From positions 39,166 through 103,165 of the forward strand of contig JAJDCO010000063.1 of assembly GCA_029260795.1 (NCBI GenBank): a stretch of 64,000 bases of DNA. The letters are read 5' to 3'. Source of the DNA: Planctomycetota bacterium (lineage in GTDB: Bacteria; Planctomycetota; OFTM77). Below, one piece after another: positions 45,134-54,653 of this stretch. The notes beneath the pieces are model-generated. The model searched no databases, had not been told where the DNA came from, and saw only the letters and a program-made list of their open reading frames with translations. A program made the position numbers and the translations under genes. Each line of letters opens with the position of its first letter. The stretch's first letter is position 1.

Positions 45134-45988
45134 TCAGAGGTCGAGCTTCTCCTTGTTGGCGGCGAACCAGGTGTCGGCGTCTTCGGCGGTCGGGAAGTCC
45201 TCACCGGTGAGCTTCTTCAACGCCTTGCGCGTCGCCGCCATCGCGCTCTGTCGATTCTTGCGCTTCTTCTTCTGCATCGACTTGCCGGCGCGCTGAGCGG
45301 CCATCTGGTCGCCCGAGCCGGCCGTGTTCGTGTCGACGCGCACCGAGACGCCCTTGGTGCCGGCATTCATGTGGTACATCTCGATCAGCGTGCGGATGGC
45401 GTCCTTGTTGCCGAGCTCACCGGCCGCGAAGACGGCCGCCATGAAGACCTTGTCGCTGCTGTGGCTGTAGTAGCGGGGAACCTCCTCATAGGCTTGCGGC
45501 AAGCCGAGGTAGCCGATGCCGCGGAGGCAGCCGGCGATGAACAGCTCGTCGTCGCCCTTGTAACGATCGAGAACGTTCAGGAAGAAAGCGGTGTTCTTCT
45601 GGCGCTCGAATCCCATCTTGCCGAGCGTCTCGGCGGCGAGGCCACGGAGCTCGGGGTGCTTCTCCTTGAGGAAGAGGTCGCGCAGCTTCTTTGCCGTGTA
45701 GGGATGGACGAGCTTCCCGAGCTCCTGCATCTGCTGCTTCTTGTAGTGAATCTCGAGGACCGGGAACTCCTCCCGCTTGTAGGTCTTGATGGCCTTGAGG
45801 ATCTTGTCGACCTCGGCCTTGGCCTCCCGATCGGTCAAGGTAACCTCGGGCTCCTTCTTCTCGTCGGCCTCGTCTTTCTTGTCTTGTGCGAGCACGCTCG
45901 GAGTCAGTGCCGCACCGAAGAGCAACCAAGCTCCGAGGATCCAGGACAGGCGATTCATCATGGGGAGGTTCCCTTCGGTCGTGATCAT
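45134..45988 (-). CDS. Exported HEAT-like protein coupled to the VWA gene
   Basis: A 284-residue secreted protein. Its start at 45988 overlaps the VWA gene stop by four bases (ATGA). An alternative start at 45961 or 45958 gives a tidier signal peptide (MNRLSWILGAWLLFGAALTPSVLAQ, shown here in parts: MNRLSWILG and LTPSVLAQ). The mature part is helical, with a HEAT-like middle (HPELRGLAAETLGKMGF; ELFIAGCLRGIGYLG; DKVFMAAVFAAGELG) and a lysine-rich tail (KSMQKKKRKNRQ). It probably works with the VWA/HEAT protein encoded just upstream. Confidence 0.78.
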   Translation of the reverse strand: MITTEGNLPMMNRLSWILGAWLLFGAALTPSVLAQDKKDEADEKKEPEVTLTDREAKAEVDKILKAIKTYKREEFPVLEIHYKKQQMQELGKLVHPYTAKKLRDLFLKEKHPELRGLAAETLGKMGFERQKNTAFFLNVLDRYKGDDELFIAGCLRGIGYLGLPQAYEEVPRYYSHSSDKVFMAAVFAAGELGNKDAIRTLIEMYHMNAGTKGVSVRVDTNTAGSGDQMAAQRAGKSMQKKKRKNRQSAMAATRKALKKLTGEDFPTAEDADTWFAANKEKLDL

Positions 45989-47514
45989 TTGATGGCGACG
46001 TACTGGCCACCGCTGGCTCGCGCCAAGCTTTGGAGGAAGTTGCGGTCATGGAGGATGCCCATGCCGATGCAGTGGAGCTCGACCTTCTTGTACCGGTTCT
46101 GCCGACTGATCTCCTCGAGGATGGCCGCCTTGTCCGTGAGGCGACCGGCCGTCGGCTCGCCGTCGGTCAGGAAGAAGATCGTGTCGATGGCGGCCGGGTA
46201 GTAGCGGTCGGCCAGGTGCATGCCGGCCATGCTGAACCCGAGCTCGAGCGCCTCGAAGATGTTGGTTGCGCCCTCGGCCTTCAATCCCAGGATGATCTCG
46301 AGCGCCTCGTTCTTGTACTTCTTGTTGGCCGGCACCATCTTCTTCTGCCACGCGGTGACCGTGTGGTTGTAGAAGATCATGTTGAAGGTCGATTCGTTGC
46401 TGAGCCCGACCATCGCCTTCACCAGCTCGTCCTTGGCGACACTCAGCTTCGAGCGCTCGTTGCCTTCGCGGTTCGGCTGCGACCCGTCCTCGGGAAGCGC
46501 TTCCTCGAGCGCCGAGTCGTTCATGCTGTCCGAGATGTCGATGATGAACAAAACGCGCTGCGAGGTCGTCTCGATCCCGTAGTAGCTGATGACGTCCTTG
46601 CGCTTGACGGTGTGCCCCTTGGACGGAGGAAGCTTCGAGCCTCCGCCTGAGCTCGTGTCTCGCCACCAGCGCTTCCACGTGCTCGCGTCCTCGCCGAGCG
46701 TCGCGCCCGTGATCTTGGTGAGGGCGCCCGCGATCGCGACCGCATCGTTGCCGCCCGATTTGGCGAGGGCATCGATCAGGTCGGGAACCGCCTCCTTGGA
46801 TCCGAGCTGTCCGAGCGTCTTCGCGGCTTGGACGAGCACCTCGGGGTACTTGTCATCGAGGAGGTCGATCACGGGTTCGATCAGCGCCGCATCGCTCAGA
46901 CTACCGGCCGCCTCGAGGGCCGCGACGCGCACCCGTGCTTCCTTGTCGCGCTCGAGCACCTCGACCAAGACGCCGGTCGCGTCCGCGGGACGACTCTCCC
47001 AACGGCTGATCGCCGTGACCGCGGCGACGCGCACTCGCCACGACTTCGCTCGTCGGGCTTCTTTCAGAACGACGTCTTGCGCCTCCGCGCCCGATAACGA
47101 TCCCAATGCCGTCTCGATCGCAGTCGCCGCGCGCTGCTCGCGATCGAGTTGATCGCCGAGCTCCTTGCGGCTGACATTCAGGTCGTCGTACTTCTTGCGC
47201 TCCGTCGGCGTGTGCTGCGCCTTCTGAAGCGGGGTCAGCTCCTGGACGACCCGCTCGTATTGCCGGCCGAGTGTCTGCACCGATTGATCGATGCCCGACA
47301 AGCCTTGGACGAGAAGAGCCGCCGCTCGCTCGTCATCAAAGGCCTGTAGGCGACTCACCAACTTCAGCCAGGGCTCGAGCGGCTGACGGCCTGACGCGGT
47401 GAACTGGTCTTGGACCTCTTTCCAGTCGTCGGGCGGTACCGCGGCCGCCAATCCCAGCACGAGAGAGAGCCCGAGGACGGCCCTCCCGATCGAACGGGTG
47501 GTGGATAGGTGCAT
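45985..47514 (-). CDS. Exported HEAT-repeat/von Willebrand factor A protein
   Basis: A 509-residue secreted protein. The start at 47514 has GGGAG upstream and a signal peptide follows. The N-terminal half has a helical region, coiled-coil-like residues and four to five HEAT repeats (VRVAAVTAISRWE; VRVAALEAAGSLSD; EVLVQAAKTLGQLG). The C-terminal VWA domain has the metal site DISDSMN and the downstream GATNIFEAL and LTDGEPT motifs, so metal-dependent ligand binding is likely. It is co-transcribed with the HEAT-like gene that overlaps its 3' end. The ligand is unknown. Confidence 0.88.
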   Translation of the reverse strand: MHLSTTRSIGRAVLGLSLVLGLAAAVPPDDWKEVQDQFTASGRQPLEPWLKLVSRLQAFDDERAAALLVQGLSGIDQSVQTLGRQYERVVQELTPLQKAQHTPTERKKYDDLNVSRKELGDQLDREQRAATAIETALGSLSGAEAQDVVLKEARRAKSWRVRVAAVTAISRWESRPADATGVLVEVLERDKEARVRVAALEAAGSLSDAALIEPVIDLLDDKYPEVLVQAAKTLGQLGSKEAVPDLIDALAKSGGNDAVAIAGALTKITGATLGEDASTWKRWWRDTSSGGGSKLPPSKGHTVKRKDVISYYGIETTSQRVLFIIDISDSMNDSALEEALPEDGSQPNREGNERSKLSVAKDELVKAMVGLSNESTFNMIFYNHTVTAWQKKMVPANKKYKNEALEIILGLKAEGATNIFEALELGFSMAGMHLADRYYPAAIDTIFFLTDGEPTAGRLTDKAAILEEISRQNRYKKVELHCIGMGILHDRNFLQSLARASGGQYVAIK

Positions 47515-47736
47515 GGGGGGGCTCCCTGAGAGAGGTTCTCCCGGCAGGTGTTTCTCGGGCGCTCTCATCCTAGCAGGGGAGAAGAGGGGAGTGAACTGAA
47601 AGAGGACCGCGGGCGAAGTCCGACCACTCGAGCCCCGGGTCGCCCGATCACCTCCGCCGGCGCCAATGGAAGCGGCGCCGGCGGAGGGTTGATAGAGTGG
47701 AACGGTCCTCGGCTCACTCTGGAAAGGAGGACCGCC

Positions 47737-48639
47737 ATGCGACTGGGGCTCGCAATTCTGTCGATCTTGTGTGTCTCGGTGTCCATCTGGCTGATCACCG
47801 GCTTCTTCGAGCGGCCGCGACGAGCCGAGGGTGGTGGCGTCGCCGAGCTTGCCGTCGAACCCGGGTCGGTGTCGACGGCCCGACGCCTGGCGCCGTTCCG
47901 CCCACAGCAGGGACCACCGGCGGACCGGATCCCGAACCGAGCGCCCCTCGAAGATCCCTGCGAAGGGCGAGTTCGAGCGTTCCAGCGAGAGCTTGACGGT
48001 CTGCGCCTACGATTGTCGCGATTCGAGCGGCTGTCTTTGGATCGCGTTCGACGCACCGCAGAGCTCGAGGCGGTACTCGCCGACGGAGGTCTGAATCACC
48101 CCGAGGTCTACCGTCCGTTCCTCGACTACCTGGTCGCTCCCGAGCTCCTCGCCGAAGATCCGGAGGGATTCCTCGACGCCGTTGAGCAGGCGATGCTCGC
48201 CGCCCAGCTCCCGAGCGCACCAGTGACTTCGAGGGGCCAGCGAGTCGTACCGCTCGAAGACCCTGGAGCCGGCCCGTTTCGAGCCAAAGTCAAATTGGAT
48301 CGGGGCCCGGCCAACGACGGTATCTCCGGCGCAAACGTTCCACTCGAGTTCCTCACGATCCAAATGTCCCTTCCGGAGTCACTGGGCGGTACTCGAATAA
48401 TGTTGAAGGCCGAGCGGCATCGGGAAAGCACTGGGCTGTCTCTACTGTCCATGGGGCTCGGTGCCAACGATCGAGAGGGCGCATCCTTTGAATTCTCCCA
48501 AGACACGGACGGCGGCCTACACCATCAAGCCATCGTCAGAGGAACACAGCGGCAGGGCGTACTTTCGATGGATCGCGTCCGAGAGTTCCATCAGTTCTTC
48601 GAAGCCTGGTATGACCGCAACGCGAGCATGCTGCGCTGA
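47737..48639 (+). CDS. Membrane-anchored protein of unknown function
   Basis: A 300-residue protein not recognised. It has an N-terminal hydrophobic helix (MRLGLAILSILCVSVSIWLI) and a very good ribosome site (AAAGGAGG, six bases before ATG at 47737). After a proline-rich linker there is a helical segment (RAFQRELDGLRLRLSRFERLSL), then an acidic mixed alpha/beta part ending FHQFFEAWYDRNASM. It is convergent with the PLP gene with 34 bases between stops. Confidence 0.65.
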   Translation: MRLGLAILSILCVSVSIWLITGFFERPRRAEGGGVAELAVEPGSVSTARRLAPFRPQQGPPADRIPNRAPLEDPCEGRVRAFQRELDGLRLRLSRFERLSLDRVRRTAELEAVLADGGLNHPEVYRPFLDYLVAPELLAEDPEGFLDAVEQAMLAAQLPSAPVTSRGQRVVPLEDPGAGPFRAKVKLDRGPANDGISGANVPLEFLTIQMSLPESLGGTRIMLKAERHRESTGLSLLSMGLGANDREGASFEFSQDTDGGLHHQAIVRGTQRQGVLSMDRVREFHQFFEAWYDRNASMLR

Positions 48640-48673
48640 GTGAGCCCGTGGATCTCCAAGCCCTCACTCCTCA

Positions 48674-49756
48674 TCACCGACCCGCCAACTTCTCACCGAA
48701 CCGTTCCGCCAGGCCGTCCAGTGTTTGTGAATGATACGTATTCCAGAACAGCACCGGCCCCGACTCAGGATGCTCGGCCGCCCAGTGTCGCAAACCCGCC
48801 AAGGCCTTGGCGGTATACGTCGGGTCGAGTCTCAGGCCAGTGTCACGTCGCGCCAGCTCGGCCACCTCCTCACCGGCCGGGGACGGCTTACCGTATCCGG
48901 GCGCCAGGAACCCTCGCACGCTTGCGAGCTCGCGGGGTTTCGGCGGCTCTAGCTCAAACGTTGCCCCGTGGGATCGCATGAAGTCGAGGGTCTGGCGGAC
49001 GATGCGGGTGCGCACCCACCGATTCGAGACGATCGTGTCCGCGACTCGGACGGGAACGACGCGCGACGAGAGCCCGGCCAGCCGCAGTCCGATCCAGAGC
49101 CCGGCCACGGTGCCACCCGTTCCACCCGCCACGATCACGGCACCCGGCTCCGGGAGCTCGCCAACGCGGACCTGCTCTGCGAGCTCGAGCCCGGCGTTGA
49201 CGTAGCCGAGCGTCGAGAGCGGAGACGTGCCTCCCGGCGGGAGCACCGTCGTCCGATCCTTCGCCCTCCAACGCGCCCAGGCCACTGCCAGCGGCACCAG
49301 GCTCACGTGCGGGACGACACGCACGCGGTCGGCGAGCTCGCGGTCGATCGAGAAGTTGCGCCGGGCCTGCTCGTGGAGGGGCCTCCGAAAGAGAATTGCC
49401 TCGACCTTGGCCCCACGCTGCCGTCCGTAGACGCAGGTCGCGAGCACCCAATTGGATCCCAGAGGACCGTAGACGATCCAGCGCTCGACTCCGGCTTGCT
49501 CCGCCGCCGCGATCAGGTACTCGAGCTTGCGTACCTTGTTGCCGCCGTAAGGCTCACCCGTGCGCTCATCATGCTTGATCCACAGCGGCTGTGGGCAGCC
49601 CAGCGCTCGACCGAGCTCGGCTTCCTCCGTGACCGGAGTCGGCAGACGGGCGATCCGGAGCCAAGGGACGCTCCGCTTCAGCTCGGGGAAGCGCTCGAGT
49701 AGCGGTCGCCGCTCGGATTCGCTCACGGTCCTGCCTCGCAATCTGGTCCGGTTCAT
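48674..49756 (-). CDS. PLP enzyme, D-cysteine desulfhydrase/ACC deaminase family
   Basis: A 360-residue fold-type II PLP enzyme. The cofactor Lys is Lys74 in GGNKVRKLEYL, GPLGSNWVLA is the substrate-binding segment, and GGTGGTVAGLW anchors the PLP phosphate. Members include D-cysteine desulfhydrase, ACC deaminase and L-cysteate lyase; the substrate cannot be fixed here. The start at 49756 gives the family length; the frame continues upstream to 50140 but only antisense to the next gene. Confidence 0.86.
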   Translation of the reverse strand: MNRTRLRGRTVSESERRPLLERFPELKRSVPWLRIARLPTPVTEEAELGRALGCPQPLWIKHDERTGEPYGGNKVRKLEYLIAAAEQAGVERWIVYGPLGSNWVLATCVYGRQRGAKVEAILFRRPLHEQARRNFSIDRELADRVRVVPHVSLVPLAVAWARWRAKDRTTVLPPGGTSPLSTLGYVNAGLELAEQVRVGELPEPGAVIVAGGTGGTVAGLWIGLRLAGLSSRVVPVRVADTIVSNRWVRTRIVRQTLDFMRSHGATFELEPPKPRELASVRGFLAPGYGKPSPAGEEVAELARRDTGLRLDPTYTAKALAGLRHWAAEHPESGPVLFWNTYHSQTLDGLAERFGEKLAGR

Positions 49757-49963
49757 CCGCCGATCTCGATCGATGAACGATGGGACGGAAGGTAAGGAAC
49801 CTCGTCGCTCGGGTCGAACACCAAACGGGGTGCCCGAAGCGGCCGCCGTTGGGGCCGCGGTATCTCGGGAAGGCTTGAGCACGTATAATCCCAGACCTTT
49901 CGTCCTGCCGGGCCAGCAGAACGATATCCCCGGATTGGATCCAGAACCGTGAGGAGGAGCCGC

Positions 49964-51745
49964 ATGCGGACCATCTTGAGGATCCTGGGAGTCGCAGTCG
50001 GGCTGGCGGGATCCTTGACCGCCCAGACGGACCGCGGCTACCCAGACGACGATCAACTGGCGCGCGCCCTTCGGGAAGCCGTGGCGGGTCATGAGAGGCG
50101 AGCGCGATTGAGCTCGCTGGGTGAGGCGACGCCCGGGCAACCGATTTGGACCGTCGAGCTCGGAAGCGCCTCGGGAGTGCCGCGGGAGCAGCGTCCCGGT
50201 CTACTCGTCGTCTCAAACCTCGGTGGCGATCGACCGATTGGTGATGAGGTTCTGGTCGGAATGGTGAAGTCCATTCTCGATCGGGCCGAGAGCGACGAAA
50301 CCGTCGCCCACCTGCTCGACGAGCACGTGCTGTACTTCATCCCGCGCCCGAACCCCGAGGCGACGCGGTCGTACTTCACCGCCCCTCGAGTGGAGCGGCG
50401 ACTGACGGGACGACCGACCGATCAGGATCGCGACGGTCGAGTCGACGAGGACGGCCCCGACGATCTCAACGGAGACGGCTTGATCACGCAGATGCGCGTG
50501 CCGGATCCCGACGGCGAGTGGCTCATCGATCCCGAGGATTCGCGCCGGTTGAAGAAGGCCGATCCGAAGAAAGGCGAGCGCGGTACCCATCATCTGTGGA
50601 TCGAGGGTCGAGATGACGACGCCGACGGGCAATACAACGAGGACCCTCCGGGGGGCGTCGACCTCGCCCGCAACTTTGCTCATGCCTGGCAGGAGCACGA
50701 CCGGAGCGTGGGACCGTATCCCAACAGCGAAGCGGTCTCGCGAGCGCTGATCGACTGGGTCTTGGCTCACCGCAACATTGCGATGATTTGGGTGCTGGAC
50801 CGTCATGACAACCTGGTCGAGGTTCCCAAGGGCAGCGGTTCATCCAGCAGTCGGGCAGAGAGCTCCGGGGAAGGCTCGCCCGGTAGACGGGGCGGCTTCC
50901 GGCGCAGCTCGGTACCCGCGACCCAGATTCAGTCCGACGACCTCGGTTTCTTCGAGGAGGCGAGCGAGAAGTTCCGCGAGCTGCTCGGAGTCGAGAAGGC
51001 GGAGGCCGCCGACGCCGATGGCGCCTTCCATGCCTGGGCCTACTTCCAGTTCGGTGTTCCGGGCCTGGCCTCACAGGTTTGGTATGGACCCGATGGGGAG
51101 CCGGCGAGTGAAGACGAGTCGGAAGGCGAGGCGGGTGGGGAGTTCGAAACGCCGCAACCATCCGAGCGACGGCGAGGTCGCAAGCCGACTGAGAAGGCCG
51201 GCGACGATCGCGAGGCAGAGTGGCTGGACTGGAACGAGCGAGTCCTGAGTGGCCGCGGCTTCGTGCCTTGGACGCAGTTCGAGCACCCGCAGCTCGGCAC
51301 TATCGAGATCGGGGGCTGGAAGCCGTTCGCTCGCACCAATCCGCCCGTCGATCGCATCGGCGAGCTCGTGATGCAGCACACGGACTTTCTGATGTACTTG
51401 GGACAGCAGTTCGCGCGTGTGCGCTTGTCGGAGATCACGGTCGAGAGTCACGGAAGCGGTCTGTTCACGCTGACCGCCGTCGTCACCAACGAAGGCCACT
51501 TGCCGACCGCGGTGCGTCAGGGAGAGGTCAATCGCGAAGTGCTGCCCGTGCTGCTCGAGCTCGAGCTCCATGGCCAGACTCTCGTGCTCGGAGACGCGCG
51601 AAGGTCCCTGGGCAGCCTGGCCGGTCAGGGGGCTCGCCGCGAGCTCACCTGGACCCTCCGGGGAGAGCCGGGCTCACGATTGTCACTGGAGGTGCGCTCC
51701 CAAAAGGCGGGGCGCGACCGACGTGAGATCCGACTGACCGACTGA
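49964..51745 (+). CDS. M14 carboxypeptidase-like pseudoenzyme
   Basis: A 593-residue exported protein related to the M14 peptidase that follows. The start at 49964 has GAGGAGGAG upstream and a signal peptide to LTAQ. Where the paralogue has HGNE, this protein reads GGDR (87-90), so two zinc ligands are replaced; the third-ligand region keeps a His (VLDRHDN). The paralogue's FTNEL, with the catalytic Glu, is replaced by ASQVWYG. The substrate-binding NRN has become ARN. The Asp-rich inserts (DQDRDGRVDEDG, DLNGDGLITQ, DDDADGQYNED) are preserved, and a serine/arginine-rich linker has been added (about residues 285-320). It probably binds rather than cuts. Confidence 0.83.
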   Translation: MRTILRILGVAVGLAGSLTAQTDRGYPDDDQLARALREAVAGHERRARLSSLGEATPGQPIWTVELGSASGVPREQRPGLLVVSNLGGDRPIGDEVLVGMVKSILDRAESDETVAHLLDEHVLYFIPRPNPEATRSYFTAPRVERRLTGRPTDQDRDGRVDEDGPDDLNGDGLITQMRVPDPDGEWLIDPEDSRRLKKADPKKGERGTHHLWIEGRDDDADGQYNEDPPGGVDLARNFAHAWQEHDRSVGPYPNSEAVSRALIDWVLAHRNIAMIWVLDRHDNLVEVPKGSGSSSSRAESSGEGSPGRRGGFRRSSVPATQIQSDDLGFFEEASEKFRELLGVEKAEAADADGAFHAWAYFQFGVPGLASQVWYGPDGEPASEDESEGEAGGEFETPQPSERRRGRKPTEKAGDDREAEWLDWNERVLSGRGFVPWTQFEHPQLGTIEIGGWKPFARTNPPVDRIGELVMQHTDFLMYLGQQFARVRLSEITVESHGSGLFTLTAVVTNEGHLPTAVRQGEVNREVLPVLLELELHGQTLVLGDARRSLGSLAGQGARRELTWTLRGEPGSRLSLEVRSQKAGRDRREIRLTD

Positions 51746-51805
51746 GACAGCCCGTCGCGCATCGAGGACAAGAGAAACACGGTCCATGGACTGGAGACGA
51801 GATTC

Positions 51806-53533
51806 GTGAAGCGCACCTGGATACCCCTCGCGGCCTGGCTGGTCTGCGGGGCAATCGCGGTCCCGGCGGCCCGCGCGCAAGAGCCCAAGGTCTCGATCGC
51901 TTGGAATCGTTACTACGACTACGACGAGACGACCGTCCTGCTGAAACGCCTGCAGGAGGCCTACCCGTGGTTCCTCCAGCTCGAGTCGATCGGCCAGAGC
52001 TTCGAGGGCCGTGAGATGTGGATGCTCACGATCAACAACCCGGAGACGGGTGCGGCCGAAGGCAAGGCGGCGATGTACATCGACGCCAACGTGCACGGCA
52101 ACGAGATTCAGGGCACCGAGACCTGCCTGTACACGATCTGGTACCTGATGGAGAACTACGGTCGCATCGAGAAGGTGAAGGAGCTCGTCGACCAGCGAGT
52201 GTTCTACATCTTGCCGATGGTGAACCCGGATGGACGCGATCATTGGTTCGACGCCGCCAACACCTCGAGCAGCTCTCGCTCGGGCAAGGCGCCGATGGAC
52301 AGCGATCGCGACGGAGTTGCCGACGAGGACGGCGCGGACGATCTCGACGGCGACGGGCACATCACGCAGATGCGTATCAAGGATCCCGAAGGACGCTACA
52401 AGCCCTCGGAGGACGATCCGCGCATCATGGTGCCCGTGCGAGCCGGTGAGAAAGGCGAGTACACGCTGCTGCGGTCCGAGGGAATCGACAACGATGGCGA
52501 CGGCCGCGTCAACGAGGACGGTCCAGGCGGCTACGACATGAACCGCAATTGGCCGTCGGACTGGCAGCCCAACTACATCCAGGGCGGTGCCGGTGCGTAT
52601 CCGCTGTGTTGGCCAGAGACCCGGTCGATCGCGGAGTTCATCCTCTCCAAGCCCAACATTGCCGGTGTGCAGTCCTACCACAACACGGGCGGCATGATCC
52701 TGCGCGGGCCCGGCGCGGAAAGCTACGGCGAGTATCCGCGCGGCGACGTCGCCGTGTACGACGAGATGGGGCGGGACGGTGAGAAGATGCTGCCGTTCTA
52801 CCGCTACATGATCATCTGGAAGGATCTGTACAGCGTGCACGGCGGCTTCGTGAACTGGACCTACGAGGGGCTCGGGATCTTCTCGTTTACCAACGAGCTC
52901 TTTGCGCGCGATCAGTACGACAACCTACAGGCGAGGGACGAGGGAGAGTCCAGCTCGGTGCGTCGCCAACGTTGGGACGACCACCTCGAGCTCGGTGATC
53001 AGTTCGTCGATTGGAAGCCCTTCGATCACCCCACGCTCGGCCCGATCGAGATCGGGGGCTGGAAGAAGACCAGCTCGCGCGTGGCGCCTCATTTCCTGAT
53101 CGAGGAGATGCTGCATCGCAACACGGCCTTCTCGCTCTACCATGCCGACCAGATGCCGCTCTTGACTCTCGAAGCTCCCGTGGTCGAAGCGGTGGGCGAC
53201 GGAGCTTTCACGGTGACGGTGACGCTCCGCAACGATCGCCCGATACCGAGCGTCTCTCAGCTCGCCGCGCAGAAGAAGATCGGCCTGCCCGACTTCCTCG
53301 AGATTCGCGGTGACGATCTGCAAGTCGTGGTCGCGGCGTCCCGCACCGGCCGCTTCCCGGACACCTACGATCGACTCGACGACGAAGAACCCGGTCGCCT
53401 GGCCCTCGAGCAGGGCGTGTCGCGTACCAACCCACGAACCATCCGTTGGTGGGTGCGGGGCGGCGGTGACTTCGAGGTCGAGCTCCGATCCCAAAAAGGC
53501 GGGACTCACGTCCAGAAAGCTCGCCTAGAGTAA
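51806..53533 (+). CDS. Exported M14 zinc carboxypeptidase with Asp-rich inserts
   Basis: A 575-residue M14 metallopeptidase. The GTG start at 51806 has GGAGA eight bases upstream and begins a signal peptide ending ARAQ. Zinc ligands are His97 and Glu100 (NVHGNE) and His292 (SYHNTGG); Asn246-Arg247-Asn248 (YDMNRNW) fits the substrate-carboxylate site and Glu364 (SFTNELF) the catalytic base. A long insert between the second and third ligands carries Asp-rich loops (DSDRDGVADEDG, DLDGDGHITQ, DNDGDGRVNEDG) that resemble calcium-binding dockerin/EF-hand loops. The C-terminal 150 residues form a beta-sandwich-like tail. It trims C-terminal residues from peptides outside the cell, by inference. Confidence 0.92.
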   Translation: MKRTWIPLAAWLVCGAIAVPAARAQEPKVSIAWNRYYDYDETTVLLKRLQEAYPWFLQLESIGQSFEGREMWMLTINNPETGAAEGKAAMYIDANVHGNEIQGTETCLYTIWYLMENYGRIEKVKELVDQRVFYILPMVNPDGRDHWFDAANTSSSSRSGKAPMDSDRDGVADEDGADDLDGDGHITQMRIKDPEGRYKPSEDDPRIMVPVRAGEKGEYTLLRSEGIDNDGDGRVNEDGPGGYDMNRNWPSDWQPNYIQGGAGAYPLCWPETRSIAEFILSKPNIAGVQSYHNTGGMILRGPGAESYGEYPRGDVAVYDEMGRDGEKMLPFYRYMIIWKDLYSVHGGFVNWTYEGLGIFSFTNELFARDQYDNLQARDEGESSSVRRQRWDDHLELGDQFVDWKPFDHPTLGPIEIGGWKKTSSRVAPHFLIEEMLHRNTAFSLYHADQMPLLTLEAPVVEAVGDGAFTVTVTLRNDRPIPSVSQLAAQKKIGLPDFLEIRGDDLQVVVAASRTGRFPDTYDRLDDEEPGRLALEQGVSRTNPRTIRWWVRGGGDFEVELRSQKGGTHVQKARLE

Positions 53534-53540
53534 CCGGGAC

Positions 53541-53690
53541 CCGAACGGAGTCCGTCGTGTCAAAGCGGCGCCCTCCGGCGGGCCGTTCTCGCGCTCAAGA
53601 AACAGAGACGTGAACGGATTTCGTCACATCGGTCGAGTCAGTACGGCGCACGCGGTCGGGCCGTTCTCGCGTTCGAAGAACATGAACGAG
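53541..53690. repeat. Decayed 78-bp repeat pair
   Basis: GGGCCGTTCTCGCG occurs at 53580 and again at 53658, 78 bases apart, followed by CTCAAGAA and TTCGAAGAA. Each copy is preceded by a GAACGGA motif (53543 and 53612). The period and the opening motif recall the tandem repeat at 27065-27255, but identity is low. Confidence 0.55.
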
Positions 53691-53738
53691 AGAGCGGACG
53701 CGAGGAATGGATCTCACTTCTCGACGCGCTTCGCGCGG

Positions 53739-54650
53739 CTACGAAGTCACGTCGCGCTTTGGCAGCCGGGTCGTCGGGCGTGTGACGCAGAAGACTCCGA
53801 GGAACACCGCGACCACGGCGGGCAGCATTCGGAGTGTGAGCTGCTCTCCGAGGAAAGCGATCGACAGCGACGCCGCGACGATCGGCTGCAGGTAGATGTA
53901 GACCGCCACCAGTGAAGCGTCGGCGCGCTGCAGGGCCCAGTTGTTGAGCAGATAGGTGAGCACGGTCGGGAACAGGATCATGAAGCCGATCGCGACCAGG
54001 ATGGTCGGCGAGAAAGCGGGTGCCTGGAGTCGGCTGAGCGCGGGAATCGAGAACGGAATCGCCAGCATCGCGAAGGCGAAGGTCCAGCGCAGCACGGTCA
54101 CCGGGTTGCGATAGCGGCTGACCAACGGCTTCGTCAGGACCAGATACAGCCCGAACGAGCTCGAGTTGATCACGATGAACAGGTTGCCCTGCACGAGCTC
54201 ACTCGAGAGATCGAACTCTTCGATGCCGATCAAGTACCCCACCCCGAGGAACGCGATCGCGAGCCCGATGAGTCGGATGCGCACGGCCGGTTCCCGGCGC
54301 AGCAAGACCGCCCACCCGTAGGTGAAGGCCGGGATCGTGCACACCAGGATCGCCGCGTTGGTCGGCGTCGTGCGCTCGAGTCCCCACAGGAAGAGGATCT
54401 GGTTGACGACTACGCCGAAGAAGCTGTACACGGCGACCGGAAGCAGGTCACGCCGCTGCAGCGACTCGTGGATCCAGATGCGGTGCAGCAGGTACAGGCA
54501 CAGCGAGGCGCCGGCCGTGCGCACGGCGAAGAGCGCCATCGGCGGCACGTCGTCCATCACGACCTTCGCCACGACGTAGTTGGACCCGAAGATCACCGAG
54601 ACCGCGGCGAGGGCGAGGTGGACCCTGGGGCCGGCCCCGGGGCGCGTCAC
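53739..54650 (-). CDS. EamA/DMT-family transporter
   Basis: A 303-residue membrane protein with ten hydrophobic segments in two homologous halves, the EamA (RhaT-like) pattern. The N-terminal half has VIFGSNYVVAKV, and the second half ends in the AFLGEQLTLRMLPA turn usual for this family. Members export or import metabolites and amino acids; the substrate is unknown. Its start lies three bases after the stop of the FAD oxidoreductase gene, so the two are in one operon and the transporter may carry that enzyme's substrate. Confidence 0.9.
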   Translation of the reverse strand: MTRPGAGPRVHLALAAVSVIFGSNYVVAKVVMDDVPPMALFAVRTAGASLCLYLLHRIWIHESLQRRDLLPVAVYSFFGVVVNQILFLWGLERTTPTNAAILVCTIPAFTYGWAVLLRREPAVRIRLIGLAIAFLGVGYLIGIEEFDLSSELVQGNLFIVINSSSFGLYLVLTKPLVSRYRNPVTVLRWTFAFAMLAIPFSIPALSRLQAPAFSPTILVAIGFMILFPTVLTYLLNNWALQRADASLVAVYIYLQPIVAASLSIAFLGEQLTLRMLPAVVAVFLGVFCVTRPTTRLPKRDVTS

Positions 54651-54653
54651 CGG

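Noticed and set aside
48674..50140. Longer PLP protein of 488 residues
   Set aside because: The first 128 residues are antisense to the M14-like gene and the divergent spacer, and the family length fits the start at 49756.
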